DNA of 64,000 bases from Cordylochernes scorpioides. Taxonomy: Eukaryota; Arthropoda; Arachnida; Pseudoscorpiones; Chernetidae. The DNA is taken from the NCBI GenBank assembly GCA_030710605.1, contig CP092876.1:67084115-67148114 (forward strand), given 5' to 3'. The position numbers and the translations under genes are program-made. The notes under the pieces are model-generated. The model was not told the DNA's origin and ran no database searches. It saw nothing but the letters and a program-made list of their open reading frames with translations. Position 1 is the first letter of the stretch. Each line of letters begins with the position of its first letter. Shown piece by piece: positions 55,984 through 64,000 of the stretch.

Positions 55984-56338
55984 CTAGACGAATGGCCCGG
56001 GCAACGCCCGGGTTTTACCCGAGTGCGTATATATTTTAAAAATATTTTAATTAAAATACTATTCGTTACAATTATAAATTGGCGCCGTGGATGTCTCTCT
56101 TGTGAAACGTCCCGCCCCAAACTGTGTGTGTCTTGAAAATATAAAAATAAAAATGTGAACGGAAAAATATGTCCAGGGTAGCCTAGTGGTCATGGCATCT
56201 GCCCGGTAAGCGGAAGGTCGTGGGTTCGATTCCCATCCCTTGACACTTTTTTTATTTCATCCATTCTGACCAAAATCTATCCGTGAACTTCACACAGTGA
56301 ACTTCACACAGAGAGAATAAGGCAATTATATAAGTAGA
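55984..56338 (-). mobile_element. Helitron family B, internally deleted, carrying a Thr-like tRNA
   Basis: 355 bp with complete ends: minus strand A|TCTACTTATATAATTGCC and ACCCGGGC-AAC-GCCCGGGC-like hairpin, CTAG (55984-55987)|T. Same 5' region and tRNA as the 725-bp copy at 61481-62205, with the middle deleted. Confidence 0.88.
56172..56244 (+). tRNA. tRNA-like gene, Thr-type anticodon GGT, inside a Helitron
   Basis: Acceptor TCCAGGG/CCCTTGA (one C-T mismatch), D-arm GCC...GGC, anticodon stem TCTGC/GCGGA with loop CCGGTAA, T-arm GTGGG-TTCGATT-CCCAT. The anticodon would be GGT (Thr). Position 33 is C instead of the near-universal U, so it may not decode. Its strand is opposite to the Helitron's 5'-to-3' direction. 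The sister copy at 61575-61647 reads AGT. Confidence 0.65.
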
Positions 56339-56399
56339 TAATCCAAATTGTGCCTTATCACACACTATTTTTTTATTTAGCCTTATTACCTTGTGTTTA

Positions 56400-57292
56400 T
56401 AATCTATATCGTAATGCCGGCGGCGCGCGCCCGTTGGCTGCCGGCGAGCACGTGACCTCCCTGTGCGCGCGCATCCGTGACAGAGCCGGCCGGCCCATGA
56501 CGGTCGTGACTATATTTGTTGATGGATGGATAATAATAATAATATAATAATAATGATAATGATAACGAGTGATAATCTACTCGGTATTGTTTATGCGATA
56601 AAACAGAATAAGAGAAGAAAAGTTTCTTTATTAGAAAAATTATAACGGTGCGAGCTTTCAGGTAAAAACCCCTTCTACAGGCGTGTGACACTATAACATA
56701 GGTAATATGGCTAAAAAGAGAATATCGTATAAGTCGCATAAACACCTTTCATATAGCTAGCTTCTGAGATTTCCATGGAAGCTAGCTATATGAAAGGTGT
56801 TTATGCGACTTATACGATAAATTCTCTTTCTAGCCATATTACCTATGTTATAGTGTCACACGCCTGTAGAAGGGGTTTTTACCCGAAAGCTCGCACCGTT
56901 ATAATTTGTCTAATAAAGAAACTTTTCTTCTCTTATTCTGTTTTATCGCATAAATGATAATGATCATAATGATGATGCGCGCGCACCCGTGACAGAACCG
57001 GCCGGCCGGCCCATGACGGTCGTGACTATATATGTTGATGGATGGATAATAATAATAATATAATAATAATGACAATGATCATAATGATGATGCGCGCGCA
57101 CCCGTGACAGAACCGGCCGGCCGGCCCATGACGGTCGTGACTATATATGTTGATAATAATAATAAAAGTATAATAATAATAATAATAATAATAATTATTA
57201 TTATTATTATCATTAGATTATGATCATGATCATAATGATGATGCGCGCGCACCCGTGACAGAACCCATGACGGTCGTGACTATATATGTTGA
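56400..57292. repeat. GC-rich/ATA tandem repeat of ~110 bp units interrupted by a fold-back
   Basis: Four copies of CATGACGGTCGTGACTATAT (near 56495, 57011, 57128 and 57267) in units with GCGCGCGCACCCGTGACAGA and ATA/GAT-rich spacers. The fold-back element at 56590-56955 sits between the first and second. CACGGTCGTGACTATATATA also recurs at 59660 and, in part, 60290. Confidence 0.75.
56590..56955. mobile_element. Fold-back pair of Penelope-type terminal repeats
   Basis: Two ~180-bp inverted arms around a ~20-bp centre (near 56770). The arms contain a hammerhead-like CTGTAGA, a G/C stem (GGGGTTTTTACCC) and GAAAGCTC, plus an AATAAAG signal at the outer side, as in the Penelope terminal repeat at 13076-13343. 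The first core box departs from CTGANGA by one base. No coding interior remains. Confidence 0.65.
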
Positions 57293-57645
57293 TAATATAA
57301 ATGAGTTTTAAAAATTGTAAAAAAAAAATGCATCGGCCGGGAATCGAACCCGGGCCGCCCGCGTGGCAGGCGAGCATTCTACCACTGAACCACCGATGCT
57401 TTAAAAAATGGCCATATTTAGGTATTCATTCCATTCCGGATTAGTCCGGGTAAAAAAAAGTTCTTCAAATGAAAAAAAGAAATAGCCAAAAATACTACTC
57501 AAAATGCAGCCGAAAATTTTCCTCAGGTTTATAAAAAGCGACATGCAAAATTTGGTACCAATTGGTTCAGTAGTTTTTGAGTTTATCGCGAAACAGACAG
57601 ACAGACAGAAATTGACTTTTATATATATATAGAGATATAGAGATA
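57293..57645 (-). mobile_element. Helitron 5' segment (family D) carrying an intact tRNA-Gly
   Basis: Inverted relative of 14197-14544: the TATATATATAAAAGTC leader with a CTGTC repeat at 57600-57630, AACTCAAAAACTACTGAACC, then the tRNA and the AAACTCATTTATAT block. No 3' hairpin or CTAG. Confidence 0.78.
57329..57399 (-). tRNA. tRNA-Gly (GCC), fully canonical, inside a Helitron
   Basis: 71 nt; all stems pair (GCATCGG/CCGATGC, CTCGC/GCGGG, CCGGG/CCCGG). Anticodon GCC, intact A and B boxes, discriminator A, followed by a T-run terminator. Best candidate in the window for a working tRNA-Gly. Confidence 0.92.
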
Positions 57646-57684
57646 TATAGAGATATAGAGATATAGAGATAGAGATATAGAGAT

Positions 57685-58718
57685 TTACTCTTCATTGTTG
57701 GCTTTTTATCTTACATTCATTCTTCATTGTTGGCTTTTTATATTACATTCACTCTTCATTGTTGGCTTTTTATCTTACATTCACTCTGTTGGCTTTTTAT
57801 TACATTTACTCTTCATTGTTGGCTTTTTATCTTACATTCACTCTTCATTGTTGGCTTTTTATATTATATTTACTATTCATTGTTGGCTTTTTATCTTACA
57901 TTGATTCTTCATTGTTGGCTTGTTATAATACATTAACTCTTCATTGTTGGCTTTTTATCTTACATTCACTCTTCATTGTTGGCTTTTTATCTTACATTCA
58001 TTCTTCATTGTTGGCTTTTTATATTACATTCACTCTTCATTGTTGGCTTTTTATCTTACATTCATTCTTCATTGTTGGCTTTTTATATTACATTCACTCT
58101 TCATTGTTGGCTTTTTATCTTACATTCACTCTGTTGGCTTTTTATATTACATTTACTCTTCATTGTTGGCTTTTTATCTTACATTCACTCTTCATTGTTG
58201 GCTTTTTATATTATATTTACTCTTCTTTGTTGGCTTTTTATCTTACATTCACCCTTCATTGTTGGCTTTTTATCTTACATTCATTCTTCATTGTTGGCTT
58301 TTTATATTACATTCACTCTTCATTGTTGGCTTTTTATCTTACATTCACTCTGTTGGCTTTTTATATTACATTTACTCTTCATTGTTGGCTTTTTATCTTA
58401 CATTCACTCTTCATTGTTGGCTTTTTATATTATATTTACTCTTCATTGTTGGCTTTTTATCTTACATTCATTCTTCATTGTTGGCTTTTTATAATATATT
58501 TACTCTTCATTGTTGGCTTTTTATCTTACATTCATTCTTCATTGTTGGCTTTTTATATTACATTTACTATTCATTGTTGGCTTTTTATCTTACATTCACT
58601 CTTCATTGTTGGCTTTTTATCTTACATTCATTCTTCATTGTTGGCTTTTTATATTACATTCACTCTTCATTGTTGGCTTTTTATCTTACATTCACTCTTC
58701 ATTGTTGGCTTTTTATAT
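57685..58718 (+). repeat. 32-bp minisatellite array, about 32 units
   Basis: Same unit as 43750-44507, in the opposite orientation (TTCATTGTTGGCTTTTTATC plus TTACATTCACTC), preceded by a GATATA run. All three plus frames stay open for up to 359 codons purely from the repeat. It lies between a Helitron 5' segment and a Helitron 3' end. Confidence 0.93.
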
Positions 58719-59006
58719 CATATACGAATGACCCGGGCAACGCCCGGGTTTTACCCGATTAAATGCTTTTATTCAAATATATTCGTTACAATTATAAATT
58801 GGCGCCGTGGATGTCATTCTTGTATAATATATAAATGAGTTTTAAAAATTGTAAAAAAAAAAATGCATCGGCCGGGAATCGAACCCGGGCCGCCCGCGTG
58901 GCAGGCGAGCATTCTACCACTGAACCACCGATGGTTATGAAAAATCCCATCCGTGAGCTTCAGACAAACAGACAAACAGACAGAATAAGGCAAATATATA
59001 AGTAGA
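58719..59006 (-). mobile_element. Helitron family B carrying tRNA-Gly
   Basis: Close match of 8527-8811: minus strand TCTACTTATATATTTGCC, CTGTC repeat, tRNA-Gly, AATTGGCGCC block, then the ACCCGGGC-AAC-GCCCGGGT hairpin. It ends against the 32-bp array without CTAG. Confidence 0.8.
58864..58934 (-). tRNA. tRNA-Gly (GCC) with acceptor mismatch, inside a Helitron
   Basis: Anticodon GCC, all other stems intact, first base C instead of G (CCATCGG), the same acceptor change as in the UCC copy at 8673-8743. The two Helitrons therefore share a common source. Confidence 0.8.
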
Positions 59007-59363
59007 TATTATATAATCTGAAATGAAATTATTTTATTTTTTAAAAACATATATTTTATTTTCATTCATTATCTGTTCTACGTTTTTTAACCATAGAATC
59101 AGAACATACTATGAAAAATATTGTTGCAAATATGTATAGTTGAACCCACCTATTTTTTAATTCACGCGCGTGCGCGATTATAGAATTCATTTTTTAAATT
59201 CAATATTACTGTGAAAAATAATTTTATATGTATTTTACTTCAAGTAATTCAAAATAAAAACTACTTGATGGGTAAATAATTATTTTTCCTATTTTCACGA
59301 CTGCACCTCCTATTCTATCTTTTTTCATCAACAAAACCAAATAATTCATAACATATATATATA
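59007..59363. other. AT-rich non-coding stretch
   Basis: Nothing recognised. Contains ACGCGCGTGCGCG (59163-59175) in otherwise A/T DNA. Confidence 0.5.
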
Positions 59364-59680
59364 CTAGCTGAATGACCCGGGCAACGCCCGGGGTTTACCC
59401 GATTAAATGCTTTTATCAAATACTATTCGTTACAATTATAAATAGGCCCCGTGGATGTCATTCTTGTATAATATATAAATGAGTTTTAAAAATTGTAAAA
59501 AAAAAAAAAATGCATCGGCCGGGAATCGAACCCAGGGCGCCCACGTGGCAGGCGAGCATTCTACCACTGAACCAAAAGCAAACGGTGACAGAATTAAGTA
59601 CGCATGACGATGATAACTGTATATTATCCGTGACAGAGGCGGCCGATGAGGAAACACGGTCGTGACTATATATAATAATA
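59364..59680 (-). mobile_element. Chimeric Helitron 3' end with truncated tRNA-Gly and a different 5' leader
   Basis: CTAG at 59364-59367 and the GCCCGGGT-type hairpin of family B, then the AACTCATTTATAT block and tRNA-Gly up to its D-arm. There, at 59575, the sequence changes to AAAAGCAAACGGTGACAGAA, continuing to a GTCGTGACTATATA end. The same chimera is seen at 60021-60300. Confidence 0.72.
59511..59574 (-). pseudogene. tRNA-Gly remnant lacking its 5' acceptor strand
   Basis: Anticodon and T arms are recognisable (GCC anticodon, B box intact). The first ~8 bases of the tRNA are replaced at the chimeric junction, and there are additional changes in the variable region. Cannot fold a full acceptor stem. 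Confidence 0.75.
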
Positions 59681-59685
59681 ATCCA

Positions 59686-60020
59686 AACTGTACCTTATCA
59701 TGGATGTGGTCTTGTTACCTTGTGTTTATAATCTATAATCCAAATTGTACCTTATCATGGATGTGGTCTTATTACCTTGTGTTTATAATCTATAATACAA
59801 ACTGTACCTTATCATGGATGTGGTCTTGTTACCTTGTGTTTATAATCTATAATTCAAATTGTGTCTTATCATGGATGTGGTCTTATTACCTTGTGTTTAT
59901 AATCTATAATCCAAACTGTACCTTATCATGGATGTTGTCTTATTACCTTGTGTTTATAATCTATAATCCAAATTGTACCTTATCATGGATGTGGTCTTAT
60001 TACCTTGTGTTTATAATCTA
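59686..60020 (+). repeat. 57-bp minisatellite, six units
   Basis: Unit contains CTTATCATGGATGTGGTCTT and ACCTTGTGTTTATAATCTAT. Since 57 is 19 codons, one frame reads the same 19-residue motif (LSWMWSYYLVF) six times; this is not a protein gene. A single diverged unit occurs at 56340-56400. Confidence 0.9.
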
Positions 60021-60300
60021 CAACGCCCGGGGTTTACCCGATTAAATGCTTTTATTCAAATACTATTCGTTACAATTATAAATTGGCCCCGTGGATGTCA
60101 TTCTTGTATAATATATAAATGAGTTTTAAAAATTGTAAAAAAAAAAATGCATCGGCCGGGAATCGAACCCGGGGCGCCCGTGTGGCAGGCGAGCATTCTA
60201 CCACTGAACCAAAAGCAAACGGTGACAGAATTAAGAACGCATGACGATGATAACTGTATATTATCCGTGACAGAGGCCACGACAGACGGTCGTGACTATA
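60021..60300 (-). mobile_element. Second chimeric Helitron piece with truncated tRNA-Gly
   Basis: Matches 59364-59680 but loses the outer half of the 3' hairpin, where the 57-bp array abuts (CAACGCCCGGGG at 60021). tRNA remnant at 60148-60210, then the same AAAAGCAAACGGTGACAG leader. Confidence 0.7.
60148..60210 (-). pseudogene. tRNA-Gly remnant lacking its 5' acceptor strand
   Basis: Same truncation point as 59511-59574, with T arm and anticodon arm retained. Confidence 0.72.
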
Positions 60301-60343
60301 TATATTATATATTTATATATTCCCAACATATAAAATGTAGAAA

Positions 60344-60507
60344 CAGTAGAGGCAAACTTCAGAGACTTCCCAAAAACGTGACCAAACCAGCCTCTCCCAG
60401 AATTGGTCTCTTTTCATAGATTCTTTCATGCCAGGAAGAACCCCTAATGAGAAGCCACCCCCAAGAGAGACCTGGCTGTAGGCGGTCTCTCATGTGAGAC
60501 TCTACTG
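60344..60507. mobile_element. MITE with CAGTAGAG...CTCTACTG-type ends
   Basis: 164 bp; left CAGTAGAGGCAAACTTCAGA, right ending GTGAGACTCTACTG, flanked by T/A-rich DNA. Counterpart of 42038-42165. Confidence 0.65.
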
Positions 60508-60720
60508 TATATAAATTTATATATTCATCTCTATTTAGAAGAATTAAAAACTTGTCTGTTACGCCTGACTCGTTTTTAAAAAATAAATGAAATATTTTAT
60601 ACTAATAAATAATAAAAAAAATCGCATCAGATACATTTTTTGTCGTTATTTATAAAATATATGTGGAATTAATATTATATTTTAACATTTTGATGATTCA
60701 ATTTAAAATATTTCGATAAA

Positions 60721-60883
60721 CAGTAGAATCTCCCTTTAGCGGACACCTTTCATTTGCAAACTGCACCTCTCTACAAAGGATAGTTTTTAATTGCAAAATT
60801 ATCATTTTTACTATTTAGCATTTCTTCTGTAAAAGGAGACTTTGGCTCTGCAATTAGGTATCCTTTATAGAGAGGTTCTATTG
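60721..60883. mobile_element. MITE related to 5871-6042
   Basis: Left end CAGTAGAATCTCCCTTTAGC, right end GAGAGGTTCTATTG, interior GGCTCTGCAATTAGGTATCC as in the other copies. 163 bp. Confidence 0.68.
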
Positions 60884-61152
60884 TATAATAAATATCAATT
60901 TTATTATTTATTAATATAATTATCAAAAAATGCTATTATCTCTCTCAAATAAAACTATTAACTTTGTTATTTTTATATTTTCAAGTCACAACATCTTCAA
61001 GTTAAAAAAATATATATTTTATTGTACATGGTTTAAAAGTTTACTATCGATAAATTTAGATTTTTGCTATTTTGTAACTTTTTCGTTGAATTCTGATTTG
61101 TATTACTATATTTTAGAAAGTGTGTGCTTGACATTAATTTTTGTTTGTTTTA
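60884..61152. other. AT-rich non-coding stretch
   Basis: Counterpart of about 45548-45590 in copy 1, then unassigned A/T-rich DNA; a 77-codon frame here is low complexity and not supported. Confidence 0.5.
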
Positions 61153-61480
61153 TCTACTTATAGCCTTATTCTGTCTGTGTGAAGTTCACTCTCTGAAGTT
61201 CACGGATAGATTTTGGTCAGAGTCATCAGTCATCAATTCTGCCATCGTTTTAAAAAATTAAAATATTAAAAAAAAGATGCCGAAACCCGGGATCGAACCA
61301 GGGACCTTTAGATCTTCAGTCTAACGCTCTCCCAACTGAGCTATTTCGGCTTATTTTATTCATTTCTATAGAAGCTTCTATCTTTATAATTATGTATATT
61401 TTCAAAAAGTCAATTCACACCTCTTCGCTGGAGACCATGGGAATACTGACTAATTCATTATGCTAACATAATCATCATCA
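61153..61480 (+). mobile_element. Helitron family B 5' segment carrying tRNA-Phe
   Basis: A|TCTACTTATAGCCTTATTC start followed by GTGTGAAGTTCAC and GTTCACGGATAGATTTTGGT as in 61481-62205, then an intact tRNA-Phe. No 3' hairpin or CTAG before the next Helitron begins at 61481, so the 3' part is lost or displaced. Confidence 0.78.
61278..61350 (-). tRNA. tRNA-Phe (GAA), canonical, inside a Helitron segment
   Basis: 73 nt with GCCGAAA/TTTCGGC acceptor, anticodon loop ACTGAAGAT (GAA), TTCGATC T-loop and discriminator A. Every stem pairs and it matches the strongly conserved animal tRNA-Phe form. It is encoded opposite to the Helitron's direction; a T-run follows its 3' end. Confidence 0.93.
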
Positions 61481-62205
61481 TCTACTTATATAATTGCCTT
61501 ATTCTGTCTGTGTGAAGTTCACTGTGTGAAGTTCACGGATATATTTTGGTCAGAATGGATAAAATAAAAAAAGTGTCAAGGGATGGGAATCGAACCCACG
61601 ACCTTCCGCTTACTGGGCAGATGCCATGACCACTAGGCTACCCTGGACATATTTTTCCGTTCATAAAGTCAATATATGATGCCAATATATATAATAATTG
61701 TATAAACGAATGCAAGACAAAATCACCGCGAATGTTTCTTTTTTTAAGGCAATTTTTGTTTCGATTTTTTTGAAAAAAAAACGATATGGTGCCTTTAAAA
61801 AATGATCTTTATTACTATGCAGTTTTCTATTTAGTCAATATACCTAAGTTTATGTTGTAAATGTAATTATCTCTATCGATTTAGTAGGTGAAATGCAAAA
61901 AAAAAAAATCGACATGATGAAATCTTTATGAAAATTCACATTTTTATTTTTATATTTTCAAGACACACACAGTTTGGGCCGGGACGTTTCACAAGAGAGA
62001 CATCCACGGCGCCAATTTATAATTGTAACGAATAGTATTTTAATTAAAACATTTTAAAAACACACAGTTTGGAACGGGACGTTTCACAAGAGTGACATCC
62101 ATGGCGCCAATTTATAATTGTAACGAATAGTATTTGAATTAAAACGTTTTTAAAATATATACGCACTCGGGTAAAACCCGGGCGTTGCCCGGGCCATTCG
62201 TCTAG
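61481..62205 (+). mobile_element. Helitron family B, complete, carrying a Thr-like tRNA
   Basis: 725 bp, A|TCTACTTATATAATTGCC at 61481 and GGGCGTTGCCCGGGCCATTC, GT, CTAG at 62202-62205 followed by T. Interior holds the tRNA-like gene (61575-61647) and two copies of the GACATCCA(C/T)GGCGCCAATT block. It is the reference copy for 7979-8526 and 55984-56338. Confidence 0.9.
61575..61647 (-). tRNA. tRNA-like gene, Thr-type anticodon AGT, inside a Helitron
   Basis: 73 nt, same as 56172-56244 except the loop reads CCAGTAA (anticodon AGT). Position 33 is C in both copies and the acceptor has one mismatch. Could be a degenerate tRNA-Thr or the tRNA head of a SINE; no SINE body is apparent. Confidence 0.62.
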
Positions 62206-62254
62206 TATACCATAAAATGCTTTATTTCAAACATTATTCGTAGGGAATAAAACA

Positions 62255-64000
62255 TTCACTTGATTAGATCGGTAGATTGAACTGGCGAAACCGCTGGGAG
62301 GGTTCACCACTGATGAACCTGGCCCTCCCATTAATTTTTCCATTGCAGTAAGGACAGTAGAAATTGTTTATTTTAAAAAAGAATCATACGCGTCTATAAT
62401 AGCTTCGATATATTAATATATATAGTAAAAGTGTTTTTTTAGAATCTTTGTATGTTATGGATATGACGATAGATCATATTCTGTATTGATAAATTTTGAA
62501 GACGTTAGAATAGTTCAATTTCACCACATCGACCAAATTTCAGGTTGAACCAGTCTTGAAATGTTCAGTCTCATTGTTCGACGGACTCTCTCTAGTCCTG
62601 TAAATTAATAAACTTTAATTAAACAACTTACTAATCTGTTTCCCCACTTCAATTTGCATTGAATCGTATTCAAGAGATATACCAAAAGGTACATCATTTC
62701 ACGATCACAAAATTTGCTTTATTAAGATAAAAACTTCAATACGGTTTAATACTAGCTGTCATTTAAGACCTTTCGTTGAACACGGGCTAATTTACTATAT
62801 CATAACATTTTTAAAAAAGCGCCATAATTTTCTCTATTTAAAATAATCATTTTAAAAACAAATTCACTTTCGCGCGCGCAGCAAGTTCTAGGGTCGCGGA
62901 CTTGTTCGACAGCGAACTTTTACAGTAAATTTGCATTTAAAATTCCAACATATAAAATGAATTATTTTAATTACTATTAACCCAAGTTCCTGGAGCGTAT
63001 CCATAAACTATAGATAAACCAAAATATTTTGATATTTTAACTGCGCCTTAAGTCTTTTAATGTTCTAATGTATAAATACTCTGATTGTGCCGCAGCCTAT
63101 TGAAGCCTCTCTCAGACACAAAAATAAGTTCAATTTATAGAGTCTACAGTTATTCTAGATAAAATGACGGTAATATAAGAACATGTTCGCCCTATCTGAC
63201 AGTGTTTGTATAGAAAAAGAGATATATATAACTCAGGTTCCCTCCCTTGAGCGCAGAACGCCAACTATCCGGGGCCTGTCCAGCTCACTAGTATGGACTA
63301 TTACCAAGCGCTTTTAATCTCGTCCTGAGTGGATTACTAAGTAGAGTCAGTTGACCAGGAAGTTCCATGCTGAGGTTGAGTCTGGCCACAGATGTAGGAT
63401 TGATGTCGGTCAGTCCAAGCAGAATAGCTGCATCCTATATAACTGACCATTATAATAATTATTAACCTGAATGCTATAAATATGTTTATACTTCTTTTCC
63501 CAACCTCCCAATCTTGTTTACGTATATTTTGTATTTATTGTTGTTGTATGAGAGGTGAAGAACACTTATTTTCAAAAAGCAATAGAGGTACATTTTCTAA
63601 TTGTGGGCGTTTTAATCTGGGCGGTATTTGCTACATATCTTTTTAAAGAATTATAAAATAAATACATTTTTGGAAAGTTTTTATAACCATTAGGTGTGTC
63701 AGTAATTATGTAATTGGGAGGATAATGTCTTGAGATTTGAGCAAAGAAGATGTATATATATATATATCGTAATTTAAACAATGTGATATGTAAGTAATAA
63801 AGTATGACGTCTTTTCTAGTCGTCTCAAAGTGACACCAGCTTGCCACCGGACACCCAGGGGATCCAGGGAGGGACAAAAAAGGGGCGTTGGTCCGGATGT
63901 TGACAGTTAGTTAGGTTACAGTGGATATTTTCGGGGGAGGCCCGCTTAGTGCTAGGTCTCACGGCGGCCCTCGTGGCCGCGTTTTGGCTACCCTCTGCTC
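62255..64000 (+). repeat. Duplicated non-coding block matching 46570-48430
   Basis: High similarity throughout, with small indels, including a fold-back MITE half (62340-62410), the GAGCGCAGAACGCCAACTA motif and the GC-richer end. No coding frame supported; a 101-codon minus frame at 63572-63877 has no domain. Confidence 0.8.

Larger units (their letters stand above)
52140..64000 (+). repeat. Segmental duplication, copy 2, runs off the window
   Basis: Collinear partner of 37500-48430. The offset grows from ~14.6 kb to ~15.7 kb because of the Helitrons, tandem repeats and tRNA-bearing elements inserted here between 55975 and 62205. Confidence 0.8.

Noticed and set aside
57695..58838. Plus-strand frames of up to 359 codons, hydrophobic and membrane-like
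   Set aside because: Same 32-bp repeat artefact; the frame ends only where it leaves the array into Helitron DNA.
59662..60045. 127-codon frame with six identical 19-residue repeats
   Set aside because: Produced by a 57-bp minisatellite; no start context or domain, and it runs into Helitron DNA.

Overview
This window is repeat-dense, AT-rich genomic DNA from a metazoan, most likely an arthropod. I cannot place it more precisely; arachnid or copepod would fit the astacin exons and transposon mix. The evidence is eukaryotic-type tRNA genes, spliced astacin exons with GT-AG introns, and BEL/Pao, Jockey/R1-like LINE, Penelope, Helitron, mariner and MITE sequences. Host coding content is small: parts of one or two astacin metalloproteases on the minus strand and a divergent, frame-broken, intronless eIF3h-like gene. 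Most long open frames are transposon remnants or artefacts of tandem repeats. There is one 100-base assembly gap (29203-29302).

Layout. 1-2640: a BEL/Pao retrotransposon (minus strand) cut by the window edge. 2731-4043: a broken mariner. 5871-14544: MITEs and a tandem series of small Helitrons, with a Penelope element bearing inverted terminal repeats (12177-13343) lodged between two of them. 14545-26258: one Helitron apparently split by an 11.2-kb element with ~400-bp inverted ends (14744-25955). That element is itself filled with a transposase remnant and three LINEs. 26259-29202: AT-rich DNA with fold-back MITEs. 29486-39079: three exons of an astacin gene on the minus strand, with a ~9-kb intron holding a non-autonomous LTR element (30359-35823) and an array of 319-bp units that each carry a complete hammerhead ribozyme (35829-36915). 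39190-48430: a small LTR element, Helitrons, a 32-bp minisatellite and a second hammerhead-unit locus. 49039-49718: the eIF3h-like copy. 50134-51439: a second mariner. 52140-64000: a second, collinear copy of the 37500-48430 segment, including two astacin exons and the small LTR element, expanded by Helitrons, minisatellites and tRNA genes.

The most interesting material is of two kinds. First, small Helitrons that carry tRNA genes (Gly, Phe and a Thr-like one) just inside their 5' ends, with the tRNA-Gly module joined to three different Helitron 5' sequences. Second, hammerhead-ribozyme elements: 319-bp units that look like a metazoan retrozyme, with a self-complementary stem III, and a Penelope element whose inverted terminal repeats carry a related motif. 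All functional calls rest on reading motifs and repeats by eye. No alignment, folding or database search was run.
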